Of a stretch of DNA of 42,955 nucleotides, positions 5,612 to 12,434 are shown one piece after another. Source of the DNA: a virus; IMG/VR virus record IMGVR_UViG_3300044644_001332, positions 1 through 42,955 of that record; one strand, written 5' to 3'. How positions within the stretch are numbered: the stretch's first letter is position 1; every line of letters starts with the position of its first letter. The notes below the pieces were generated by a model. It saw nothing but the letters and a program-made list of their open reading frames with translations, did not search any database and was not told where the DNA came from. Both the position numbers and the translations under genes were made by a program.

Positions 5612-5970
5612 GTTGCCTCCGTAGTTGTGGTGGTTTCAAGCTCGCCAACCGGCCTGCCCCGCAGCCAGGCTTCAACCTCGGCCAGCACGGCTGGCGGGAC
5701 CAGCCGGCTGCCGATCGGGTGCCAGCGGCCTTGATCCCAGGCCTCCAGCGTGGGCATCCAGGCCGCGCACTGGTCCAACATCTTTCCGTTCTTGCCCCAG
5801 CGAGTGAATTGGACCAGCCACTGCGCGCAAGGAGCAAACGTGGTAACTCTGAAGCCAGGCCTGGCGGCGATCACCAGGCGGCCGGTGCCGGCGGGGCCGT
5901 CGTAGAGGGTGTGGGCGATCACCAGGCGGCCGGTGCCGGCGGGGCCGTCGTAGAGGGTGTGGGTGGTCAT
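5608..5970 (-). CDS. Hypothetical protein with 16-aa tandem duplication, 120 aa
   Basis: Start at MTTHTLYDGPAGTG, where ATG overlaps the upstream TGA. Residues about 4-35 are two exact copies of the 16-residue unit HTLYDGPAGTGRLVIA, produced by an exact 48-bp tandem duplication in the DNA. The remainder (QWLVQFTRWGKNGKMLDQCAAW...GRWHPIGSRLVPPAVLAEVEAWLRG) looks like a small alpha/beta domain with many Trp. Because the duplication is in frame and uncorrupted it is probably recent. Function unknown. Confidence 0.65.
   Translation of the reverse strand: MTTHTLYDGPAGTGRLVIAHTLYDGPAGTGRLVIAARPGFRVTTFAPCAQWLVQFTRWGKNGKMLDQCAAWMPTLEAWDQGRWHPIGSRLVPPAVLAEVEAWLRGRPVGELETTTTTEAT
5867..5962. repeat. 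Exact 48-bp tandem duplication
   Basis: Two head-to-tail 48-bp copies (5867-5914, 5915-5962) that together encode the doubled HTLYDGPAGTGRLVIA unit. The length is a multiple of three, so the frame is kept. Confidence 0.9.
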
Positions 5971-6578
5971 TGGTCGGTCTCCTGCTCCAGGCTGAGCGCG
6001 GCGTGATAGCAGTCTTTCTTTCTGGGGCGCAATTCCCGCAACCACGCCGCCACCTCGCGGATTGCGGCGTGGCCATCACCGCCGGCGCGGGCTTCCACCC
6101 TCTCCACCAACCCCCCGGCAGGCGCGGCCGGCGGGGTGGGCTGGGCAGCTGGGGGCTGGGCGGCGCCGTGCTGGCGGTCGAGGTTGTAGACGGCGCGGAG
6201 GGCAGGCCCAAAGCCGTACTCTGAAGTGCTGTTGAAGGCGCGGCACAGCTCCTTATCCGTGGCCACCGGGGCGACCTCGGGGGTGGGCTGCTCCATCGGT
6301 TCCCTGATCGCTTGATACAGGGTGCGCTTGATCTCCGGCAGGATCGGCAGGGTTTTAACCATGTCCAAGGCGATACCGTGGAGCGTTCGCAGATCGTCGT
6401 CGTCGCCGCGGTCCTGCTCAATCAGCCTGTCGAGCTTGTCCTGATGCGGTTGCCGCTGCGGGGCCTCCAGCGCCTCCAGGCGCTCCAGGATGTGCAACGT
6501 CAGCTGCGCATCACGCTGGCCGCAGCTTGCGGCGTGGCGCAGCCAGGCCAGGGTTTCGGGGGGCGGGGAATCAGGCAT
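5967..6578 (-). CDS. Hypothetical protein, 203 aa
   Basis: Largely helical and acidic. The N-terminal 60 residues contain several amphipathic helices (AWLRHAASCGQRDAQLTLHILERLEALEA). A middle portion (DKELCRAFNSTSEYGFGPALRAVYNLDRQ) and a Pro/Ala-rich linker lead to a C-terminal helix (AAIREVAAWLRELRPRKKD). No catalytic motif seen. It ends with ATGA overlap into the next gene. A structural or adaptor role is possible; function unknown. Confidence 0.6.
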   Translation of the reverse strand: MPDSPPPETLAWLRHAASCGQRDAQLTLHILERLEALEAPQRQPHQDKLDRLIEQDRGDDDDLRTLHGIALDMVKTLPILPEIKRTLYQAIREPMEQPTPEVAPVATDKELCRAFNSTSEYGFGPALRAVYNLDRQHGAAQPPAAQPTPPAAPAGGLVERVEARAGGDGHAAIREVAAWLRELRPRKKDCYHAALSLEQETDQ

Positions 6579-6744
6579 GGGGGTCTGAGTGGGTGGTGAG
6601 AGTGGAAAAGATCAGGGACTTACGGGCGCCGCGCTTACAGCTGCTCCTCGGATGACTCCTGGCACCAGCAGCTGACCTCGATGGGTCCATGTTCGTGGGA
6701 GAGGCCGTTACCACCCACCGCCTGGGCCGGGCAGTGGTCGGCAT
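6571..6744 (-). CDS. Possible small basic protein, 57 aa
   Basis: A frame of 57 codons (MPTTARPRRWVVTA...) that starts after AGGTG and ends by overlapping the next start by 8 bases, the spacing used elsewhere in this operon. It is Ser/Arg-rich without a recognisable fold, and codon bias alone can open such frames in GC-rich DNA, so it may not be real. If it is not a gene, the 219 bases from 6579 to 6797 hold no other convincing feature. Confidence 0.25.
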   Translation of the reverse strand: MPTTARPRRWVVTASPTNMDPSRSAAGARSHPRSSCKRGARKSLIFSTLTTHSDPHA

Positions 6745-6797
6745 CACCTAGGAGCGCGGGTGATCGGCCAGGGTGGGCCGGCCATGCCCTGGGGGGG

Positions 6798-7310
6798 TTA
6801 GGTGCGACCGGCCGCCACCAGCTGCTTGGCCTTCTCCAGGTGGTCGGCAGCCTCTTCCATACGTGGCCGGTGATCAAAGGGAGAAAGCGCTCTGATCCGC
6901 TCCAGCTGCTGCTGAGCGCTGATCAGCCGAGCCAAGAACAAAGACTCAGCTTCCCGGTAAAGCTCCACGGAGCGAGTCACCCGGCCATGGCTGAGATAAC
7001 CCTTCTGGGACGGAATGTTGACATAGGCAATCTGTGCGACCTGCGTAGAGTCGTGGCGCTTGTCGATGACAACTTCCACGCAGCGCACAACGCGGCGAGC
7101 CTGCTCGACGCGCCACTTCTCAGCGGCTATCTCATCGCGCCACTCAAAGACGGGGTGCAGTGGTGCATTCTCAGGCCTTGATTCATCAACGACCGTGCTG
7201 GGGTCAATGACCCCATGCCGGTCCTCGATGTCGGCCAATGCTTCGCCGATGACCTGGGCGCTTAGGCCCCCAGTATCAGAACGGTGCTCACGAAAGCGAT
7301 ACTCAGCCAT
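6798..7310 (-). CDS. Conserved phage protein of unknown function, 170 aa
   Basis: The sequence pattern (a helical N-terminus with GEALADIEDRHGVIDPSTVVDESRPENAPLHP, then VFEWRDEIAAEKWRVEQARRVVR, then a beta segment ending in YVNI) resembles a protein that recurs in phages and integrative elements next to a relative of the gene at 7759; this is recalled from general knowledge, not searched. No enzymatic motif. The C-terminal third is a long helix or coiled coil (EAESLFLARLISAQQQLERIRAL). Its start lies just after the 49-bp repeat array. Confidence 0.7.
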   Translation of the reverse strand: MAEYRFREHRSDTGGLSAQVIGEALADIEDRHGVIDPSTVVDESRPENAPLHPVFEWRDEIAAEKWRVEQARRVVRCVEVVIDKRHDSTQVAQIAYVNIPSQKGYLSHGRVTRSVELYREAESLFLARLISAQQQLERIRALSPFDHRPRMEEAADHLEKAKQLVAAGRT

Positions 7311-7342
7311 TGTTCAGAAAGCGAAAGAATTGTGAGAGAAAT

Positions 7343-7360
7343 GGGGCAGTTGCCTGCCCC
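7343..7360. terminator. Hairpin before the 7310 gene
   Basis: GGGGCAG (7343-7349), loop TTGC, CTGCCCC (7354-7360): a perfect 7-bp stem. On the minus strand ATTTCTCT follows, so it could attenuate leftward transcription that has passed through the repeat array. No true U run, so this may be an attenuator or mRNA-end structure. Confidence 0.4.
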
Positions 7361-7369
7361 GGTTGTTGC

Positions 7370-7740
7370 TGCGCTATGCCTCGGCTAGCCGGGACAAGCC
7401 CTGCCTCGCCTGCGGTGCCACGTCTAGCCGGAACATGCCCGGCCCAGCCGCGCCTTGCCTGCGGTGCCCCGCCAGGTCGCGCCGCGCCGCGCCACGCCAA
7501 GCCTTGCCTGCGGTGCCCGGTCGGGCCTGGCCGGGCCAGGCCTAGCCAGCGGTGCCGCGCCTCGCCGTGCCACGCCTGCGGTGCCTTGTCCTGCCGCGCC
7601 GTGCCTCGCCGAGCCAGGCCACGCCTGCGGTGCCATGCCTCGTCGCGCCGAACCCTGCCAAGCCCTGCCAAACCTTCGATGCGCTGTCCTGCTCCGCCAC
7701 GCCGAGCCTTGCCAGGCCTTGCCTGCGATTCCATGTAATG
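7370..7740. repeat. 49-bp tandem array with five-base internal rhythm
   Basis: The core GCCTGCGGTGCC recurs at 7408, 7457, 7506, 7545 (GCCAGC variant), 7574, 7623, about 7672 (degenerate) and 7721. Most steps are 49 bp, and the two short ones are 39 and 29, i.e. shortened by multiples of ten. Between cores the DNA runs in GCCNN pentamers. Several frames stay open on both strands, giving low-complexity ARG/PAL-rich translations, but no start signal or codon constancy supports a protein. It fills the 448-bp gap between the genes ending at 7759 and starting at 7310. Confidence 0.8.
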
Positions 7741-7758
7741 CCGTGTCGGTTGAAATCA

Positions 7759-8382
7759 TCAGACCAGCTCAAATAGGCCGTTGCCGATCCCGTTTGATTC
7801 CTTGGAATCTGGGCGCCCTTCACCAATGCCAACCTGCATCCCGGCGCGGGCCAGGAGGTTGGCAACGTCGGTTTCGGACATGATCCCCGCGTCGAACTTC
7901 ACCCGCAGCTGAGCGCTCCAAGGGAAGTAAGTCGGCCGGGGGCGAAGGTCAATCACACCTGACGCATTGCGGCAGGGGCTGATCACGTTCTTCGGCTCGC
8001 CATAGATCCGAACCAGCGGGGTCAGGTCGTCGGCGTCGAACCCATCGGGCTCAATGAAGACGCAGAGCTTGGCGCGGGTCATCACGAAGCCAGCAGCACG
8101 GCAAGCACTGATGCAAGCGTTGCGGAACGCGGCGGCGTGGACACCATCCCAGCCTTCGTCGCTGATGTGGCGGGCACCGTTGTAAAGGGCCTCGAAATCC
8201 TTAGGTTCGCGGACCTTCTTGCTCTTGGCCTGGCTGCCTGCTTCTTGGGTGGCGATCATTGCGTCCCGCGCCTTGGCACTGAAACGGTTGATCACCAAGG
8301 GGGCGCTGCCTTGGATCTTGAACTGAATGGTCCTGATGTCCGGTGGGGTGATCACCAGAGCGGTTGCGGTGGCTTTAGCCAT
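7759..8382 (-). CDS. Conserved phage protein of unknown function, 207 aa
   Basis: An alpha/beta protein with features common to a phage protein family I recognise by pattern only: an N-terminal strand with PLVINRFSAKARDAM, a basic KSKKVREPKDFEALYNGA stretch, AFRNACISACRAAGF, FIEPDG...PLVRIYGEP, and a C-terminal GIGEGRP block. It commonly travels with the protein encoded at 6798-7310. No nuclease or polymerase motif is evident. The promoter is probably upstream of 8857. Function unknown. Confidence 0.7.
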   Translation of the reverse strand: MAKATATALVITPPDIRTIQFKIQGSAPLVINRFSAKARDAMIATQEAGSQAKSKKVREPKDFEALYNGARHISDEGWDGVHAAAFRNACISACRAAGFVMTRAKLCVFIEPDGFDADDLTPLVRIYGEPKNVISPCRNASGVIDLRPRPTYFPWSAQLRVKFDAGIMSETDVANLLARAGMQVGIGEGRPDSKESNGIGNGLFELV

Positions 8383-8452
8383 TGAGAGAGGTTGCGGGTG
8401 GGTTTGTGCCGCGCTTGAGCTGCGGCGAAGGGTGTGCGGCCGCGCTGCCTCG

Positions 8453-8842
8453 CTATCGGGCAGGGCGGCCGGCTGGTAGGGGTTGGCCGGGTTGCGCCCC
8501 GGTGGGCGGGGGTGTTAGGGCATGGCGGGGGGGGGGCGGGGTTGAGGGTGGAACTCCTTGGGGTAGTGGCGGGCAGACCTGATGCTCCCACCATTCGGAA
8601 CCGTCGTATTCACGACGGTCAGACCATGTGCCATCGAGATACCAGACGGTGCCGAAAAGCTCCTGGCCACCAAATCCGCTGTCGTAATTGAAATCAAGCA
8701 GGGGCAGCACTTCTTCAAGCGTGCCCACAAGCGGTTTTTTGTGTGGAAAACAAGATTTGTCGAAGGAGACAGAAACGTAATAAACCGCTGGAGCGCCGAT
8801 GCTTTCAATGTGGCTTTGAAGCTCGGCCTTGGCGTTGGTCAT
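8453..8842 (-). CDS. Hypothetical protein, 129 aa, flanked by direct repeats
   Basis: Start taken at MTNAKAELQSHIESIG (8842); an ATG at 8857 would add five residues. The first 90 residues look like a real acidic alpha/beta protein (YYVSVSFDKSCF, TLEEVLPLLDFNYDSGFGG, GTVWYLDGTWSDRREYDGSEWWEH). The last 40 are Pro-rich and come from translation through a repeat copy, so the original stop may have been lost. A second copy of the same repeat lies just upstream of the start. Function unknown. Confidence 0.6.
   Translation of the reverse strand: MTNAKAELQSHIESIGAPAVYYVSVSFDKSCFPHKKPLVGTLEEVLPLLDFNYDSGFGGQELFGTVWYLDGTWSDRREYDGSEWWEHQVCPPLPQGVPPSTPPPPRHALTPPPTGAQPGQPLPAGRPAR
8465..8536. repeat. Direct repeat, copy 1
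   Basis: About 70 bp (GCGGCCGGCT ... TTAGGGCATGGCGGGGGGG) that recurs 431-432 bp away at 8897-8967 with a few changes. It contains the hairpin CCGGG-TTGCGC-CCCGG. Just outside it lies CGCTATCGGGCAGGG (8452-8466), found inverted at 8880-8894 beside the other copy. Confidence 0.8.
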
Positions 8843-8896
8843 GGTTGGGGTGGGCATGGGTGGGGTGGGATGGTTGCCGCCCTGCCCGATAGCGGG

Positions 8897-8967
8897 GCGG
8901 CCGGCTCTAGGGGTTGGCCGGGTTGCGCCCCAGCGGGTGGGGTTGTTAGGGCATGGCGGGGGGGGGC
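8897..8967. repeat. Direct repeat, copy 2
   Basis: Partner of 8465-8536. The hairpin is weakened here (CCGGG with CCCAG). It lies in the 182-bp leader between the palindromic operator at 9000 and the 8857/8842 starts. Confidence 0.8.
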
Positions 8968-8999
8968 TGGTGCGCTGACCGTTGAACCGTAGCAGATCC

Positions 9000-9039
9000 G
9001 TAGACACCCTGTCTACAATGGTCGGGAACGCAGAGCCGC
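9000..9039 (+). promoter_or_regulatory. Palindromic operator with overlapping -10 box
   Basis: GTAGACA-CCC-TGTCTAC (9000-9016) is a perfect 7-3-7 palindrome. Its right arm overlaps TACAAT (9014-9019), a good -10 box for the plus-strand operon starting at 9040; no consensus -35 is visible (AGCAGA at the expected place). It lies between the divergent operons and next to a ribbon-helix-helix gene, so autoregulation by that protein is a natural inference. Confidence 0.65.
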
Positions 9040-9210
9040 ATGCACCCCGTACCCGTTCGCCTCACCCCGCAGCAGGCCACCTGGATTGAGCTCCAGGCCC
9101 GTTGCGGCAGTCTCACCCGCTCCGCCGCCATCCGGCTCTGCATCCAGCGGGCCATGGAATCCCCAGCGCCCCTGCTGGCTCAGCATGCCGAGCCGGAAGC
9201 GCAGACGTGA
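9040..9210 (+). CDS. Ribbon-helix-helix (CopG/Arc-like) protein, 56 aa
   Basis: A 56-aa protein with the ribbon-helix-helix pattern: a short N-terminal strand (VPVRLT, residues 4-9), helix A (PQQATWIELQARCG, 10-23) and, after a turn with SLTRSAA, helix B (IRLCIQRAM). Such proteins bind DNA as dimers through the beta strand and usually autoregulate. It starts 23 bases after a perfect 17-bp palindrome, and its TGA overlaps the ATG of the primase gene by one base. Likely role: repressor of the replication operon; inference from fold and position. Confidence 0.75.
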   Translation: MHPVPVRLTPQQATWIELQARCGSLTRSAAIRLCIQRAMESPAPLLAQHAEPEAQT

Positions 9211-11423
9211 TGACCCTCACTCCTGAGCTCCTGGCGGAGCTCCAGCAGGTGGACGCCGATTGGCGCCTGATCCCCTGCGATGGCCTTAAGCGGCCTGTGG
9301 ACCCGGCCGACGGCGGCGCGAAAACCGACTGGGCACATCACACCTACGACGCCGACGGGATCGCCGAGCTGGCCGATTCCACCTTCGTTAAGGCCGTGGG
9401 GCTGGTGCTCGGCGAGCCGTCCGGTGTGATCGCCGTCGACTTCGACGGCACCGGTGCCGTGGCCAAGTTCAAGGAGGTCTACGGCCGGATCTGGTCTGAT
9501 CTGCCCGCCACCGTGGCATGGAGCAGCGGTGTGATCAACCGCCGCCAGATGGCCTTCAGGGTGCCGGCTGAGCTGTGGCCCCACCTTCGCGGCCGGCGGG
9601 TTTGGCACAACGACGCCGGCCGCACGGTCCTAGAGCTGCGTGGCACCGGGCATCAGTCCGTGATCGCCGGGGCGCACCCTGACACCGAGGGCTACCGCTG
9701 GATCGATGGCCGCTCCCCTGCTGATCTGCAGGTGGCCGACGCGCCGGACTGGCTGCTGTGGCCCATGCTCAAGGCCTCCACCGAGCCGGCCGCGGCAGAT
9801 CACCAGCCCGCCACCGAGGACGACGTGCCGAGGTCTCAGGAGCTGCTGCGGCACATCCCGCCCCTCGACGACTACGACCGCTGGCTGCGGGTCGGGATGG
9901 CGCTGCACAGCGTCTCCGCGGGCCTGCTCAGCGATTGGGTGGAGTGGTCGCGGGGCTGCAGCAACTTTGACGAGGAGGAGTGCATGGCGAAGTGGCAGAC
10001 CTTCAAAAGCAGCGGCACCACCATCGGCACCCTGCACTACCTGGCCGACACCCTGGGCGGGTTCCGTTACCGGCGGCCACAGGAGCAGCCGCCGGGAAAG
10101 GCCCCAGGCGCAGCCGCTGACGCCGGGGCGGCTGACGCTGATGAGCAGCCACCGGCCACCTACCGCGAGCTGCTGGCGGTGACGCTGGCGGCCATCCGTG
10201 AGCAAGACGACGACACCGAGATGGAAGCCCGCGCCGAGATCATGGCGCGGTTCCGCCGCACTGATGGCCAGATCAGCGCGGCACTGTTCCGGCTGCTTAC
10301 CGAGCAGGAGCAGCGCCAAGCCGGCACCGCCCCGAAGGAGCGGCCCACCTACCGATCGATTGATCTCTCCAAGGTGGTCAGCCTCGACTGGCTGCTTGAG
10401 GGCTTCCTGCCTGCCAACGACCAGGCACTGCTCTACGCGCCGGCCGGCGCTGGCAAGACAACCGCGGCGCTGGCCATGGCGTTCGCCATCATCGATGGCA
10501 CCGGCTTTCTGGACCGCGAGGCACAGCCCCAGTCCGGCAGCGTGCTGATGGTCGCCACCGACTCAGGCCCGGCGCCTTTGATTCGAACCCTGCAGGATCT
10601 GGGCAAGGCCGAACACCCGGCGCTCAGCCCGGGCCATGAAGGGCTGCGGCTTCATGTCTGGGCCCACGATCCCGATCAGGCGGCGCTGGGCTGGGAGGCC
10701 AGCCTCCGCGGCTGCCTGGCGCTGCTGGACTTCGTGCGCAGCGAGAAGATCGCCCTGGTGATCATCGACAGTTGCAAGGCCGCCACCTCTAGGGCCGATC
10801 TCAACTACTGCGACAACGGCCAGGTGACCGCGCTGCTGACCTTCGTCAAGGAGGTGATCTGCCGCCATACGTCGGTGCTCTGGCTCAACCATGACGGGAC
10901 CGCTGGCGGCGAGGCGGCCGGCGCCAAGGCGTGGAAGGAGATCCCCTCCATCGTGCATGGCATCCAGCTCGTCACCGAGGGCGACGACGAGAACGATGGC
11001 TTCGAGGGGCCGCCAGCCAAAGGCGTGAAGAAGCGCATCAGCGCCTGGCGCCGGACCTGGATCGTGCGGAAGTGCAGGCAGGGCACGGCCCGCGAGTTCA
11101 ACTATCAGATCGATGAGGACACCGGACGGCTGGCTGTCACCGCCATGACCGAGGTGATCCGCGACGTGCGGCACGGCGTCGGGAAGCTGCTGTGGGAGGC
11201 ATTGCAGGCCGGAAAGCCATCACTGCACCGCCGGGAGATCATCGCCCAGATGGGCAAGGCCAAGGGCTACAGCAGCGGATCGGTGGCCAACAGCCTCACG
11301 CGGGCCAGCGGCGGCCGGCGGCCCATGGTGGCCAGGGTTGGCCCGATGCCTGGCCATTGGAAGCTCACGCCGGTGGCCAGGGAATGGTTCGAGCGGCATG
11401 GGGATCAGCCGATGCCGCCGTGA
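9210..11423 (+). CDS. Primase-polymerase / RepA-type helicase fusion, 737 aa
   Basis: Replication initiator enzyme. Start at MTLTPELLAEL (9210), which overlaps the RHH stop (TGATG); an in-frame start further upstream would run through that gene. The N-terminal prim-pol domain (about 1-175) has DFDG at 77-80, SSG at 105-107 and ELRGTGHQ at 142-149 followed by HP and Y162, the pattern of archaeo-eukaryotic-type primases. Residues about 200-290 resemble a PriCT-2 domain. A RecA-fold ATPase follows (Walker A APAGAGKTT near 409-417; Walker B VIIDS; LWLNHDG), like RepA/AAA_25 helicases. The C-terminus looks like a winged helix. No other DNA polymerase is encoded, so host polymerase is presumably used. 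Confidence 0.9.
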   Translation: MTLTPELLAELQQVDADWRLIPCDGLKRPVDPADGGAKTDWAHHTYDADGIAELADSTFVKAVGLVLGEPSGVIAVDFDGTGAVAKFKEVYGRIWSDLPATVAWSSGVINRRQMAFRVPAELWPHLRGRRVWHNDAGRTVLELRGTGHQSVIAGAHPDTEGYRWIDGRSPADLQVADAPDWLLWPMLKASTEPAAADHQPATEDDVPRSQELLRHIPPLDDYDRWLRVGMALHSVSAGLLSDWVEWSRGCSNFDEEECMAKWQTFKSSGTTIGTLHYLADTLGGFRYRRPQEQPPGKAPGAAADAGAADADEQPPATYRELLAVTLAAIREQDDDTEMEARAEIMARFRRTDGQISAALFRLLTEQEQRQAGTAPKERPTYRSIDLSKVVSLDWLLEGFLPANDQALLYAPAGAGKTTAALAMAFAIIDGTGFLDREAQPQSGSVLMVATDSGPAPLIRTLQDLGKAEHPALSPGHEGLRLHVWAHDPDQAALGWEASLRGCLALLDFVRSEKIALVIIDSCKAATSRADLNYCDNGQVTALLTFVKEVICRHTSVLWLNHDGTAGGEAAGAKAWKEIPSIVHGIQLVTEGDDENDGFEGPPAKGVKKRISAWRRTWIVRKCRQGTAREFNYQIDEDTGRLAVTAMTEVIRDVRHGVGKLLWEALQAGKPSLHRREIIAQMGKAKGYSSGSVANSLTRASGGRRPMVARVGPMPGHWKLTPVAREWFERHGDQPMPP

Positions 11424-11573
11424 TCCCCCTTAATAGCGTCCGTTCCCAAGTGACTCTATGTACTAAAAACCCTGTCATAGAGAGAGTTTTAAGGAGATCA
11501 CCAGCCAGTCATCATGTGACTCCGCTAGTCCAATTCCAAAATTGACACAGCGTGATCACATGGTGATCCCCTG
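11424..11573 (+). promoter_or_regulatory. AT-rich intergenic region with inverted repeats and a TTGACA box
   Basis: CTCTATG (11454-11460) pairs with CATAGAG (11476-11482), followed by AGAGTTTTAAGG, possibly a weak terminator. AGTCA-TCATG-TGACT lies at 11507-11521. TTGACA (11542-11547) is a perfect -35 hexamer, and GATCAC-ATG-GTGATC (11554-11568) is a perfect 6-3-6 palindrome in the spacer, suggesting an operator-controlled promoter; no clear -10 is seen about 17 bases on. The segment is AT-rich compared with its surroundings. Confidence 0.45.
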
Positions 11574-11672
11574 ATGACAAGGCCAAACGCAAGTCAGGCT
11601 CTGGAGTCTGAGCTAATGGAGTCACCTGGAGCCATTCACCACGCGCGCGCGACCCCCACACCACCCCCACCC

Positions 11673-12368
11673 ATGCCCACCCCAACCACCTGGCTTCCAC
11701 CCATCGCCGGCCTGCACCGGCGCGACCCCGAGCACCGCTACTGGCTCGGCGACGTGGAGTTCCCCGTGAGCGTCACCGGCGTGCTCGGCTGCCTGAAGTC
11801 CGATTACGCCCTCGATCGCATCGAAGCCACCCGCCCTGTCTGGGAGCCCAGAGGCAACAGCTGCCACCGAGCGCTGGAGCTGCTCTTGCGGCTGCCATGC
11901 CGGGACATTGACGACGGCATGACCGTGGCCGCTGATCGATCCGTGCTGATGGAGCTTGCTGGGCTGCTGCAGGGCGATTACGCCGACTGGATCCAACCCC
12001 TCGTCACCCATGAGCGATGGAGCCAAGTCGATGTGATCGCCAGCGAGCGCCCAACCTGCTGCCTGGCCCGCAAGGTTGCCGGCACCTTCGACACCGCCTA
12101 TATCGACGAGCAGGGCCGGCGCATCCTGGCCGACCTCAAGAGCCTGGGCGAGAACGGATCGACCTACGACACCCGGGCGCAGATCGGCGGCTACATGGCC
12201 CTCGAAGCCACCTGGGGCAACCACTACGACGCGGGGCAGACCATCTGGGCCAGGCCCGGCAGTACGACCTTCTCGCCGCTCTACAGCCGTCAGGAGTGCC
12301 TGCTGGCGTGGGCTGGTGCCTGGGCAACCTGGAAGGTTCGGCGGCATGAGCCGGGTTTCACTTTGTAA
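11673..12368 (+). CDS. PD-(D/E)XK nuclease (RecB/Cas4-like), 231 aa
   Basis: Predicted DNA exonuclease. Start at MPTPTTWLPPIAG (11673) because the frame further up to 11574 is Pro-rich and poorly constrained; 11574 cannot be excluded. Motifs: GNSCHRALE (61-69), GTFD (137-140), ILADLKSL with the D-x-K pair at 154-156, and Q170-IGGY-174, the order of RecB-family PD-(D/E)XK nucleases. It follows the primase-helicase, as in phages where this nuclease acts in recombination or replication. The stop codon TAA (12366-12368) lies within the GTAAC box of the next promoter-like region. Confidence 0.8.
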   Translation: MPTPTTWLPPIAGLHRRDPEHRYWLGDVEFPVSVTGVLGCLKSDYALDRIEATRPVWEPRGNSCHRALELLLRLPCRDIDDGMTVAADRSVLMELAGLLQGDYADWIQPLVTHERWSQVDVIASERPTCCLARKVAGTFDTAYIDEQGRRILADLKSLGENGSTYDTRAQIGGYMALEATWGNHYDAGQTIWARPGSTTFSPLYSRQECLLAWAGAWATWKVRRHEPGFTL

Positions 12369-12434
12369 CGCCCGGTACGCAGCCCCTCTTAGCGACACGC
12401 TAAGGTCTGGCCGTGCCCCTCTTCCCGCGCACCC
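12361..12434 (+). promoter_or_regulatory. Palindromic promoter of the second class, plus-strand copy
   Basis: TTTGTAAC (12362-12369) lies 36 nt before TAAGGT (12401). Overlapping the latter is CTTAGCG-ACA-CGCTAAG (12388-12404), a perfect 7-3-7 palindrome. The following leader (TAAGGTCTGG...CTTCCCGCGCACCC then ATG) closely matches the minus-strand leader before the gene starting at 42223. Shared half-site, shared leader and similar distance to the ATG (34 and 32) indicate one regulatory element used twice. Confidence 0.7.

Noticed and set aside
7370-7740. CRISPR array
   Set aside because: The units are not separated by unique spacers; spacing varies by tens and the whole unit has a five-base rhythm. 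No cas genes are present.
7303-7883. Long open frames on both strands across the repeat array
   Set aside because: All are low-complexity translations of the GCCNN repeat, mutually overlapping in several frames, with no ribosome site and no shared start; composition explains their openness.
9102-11423. 773-aa version of the primase gene
   Set aside because: The additional 36 residues overlap the RHH gene; the coupled start at 9210 matches the prim-pol domain start.
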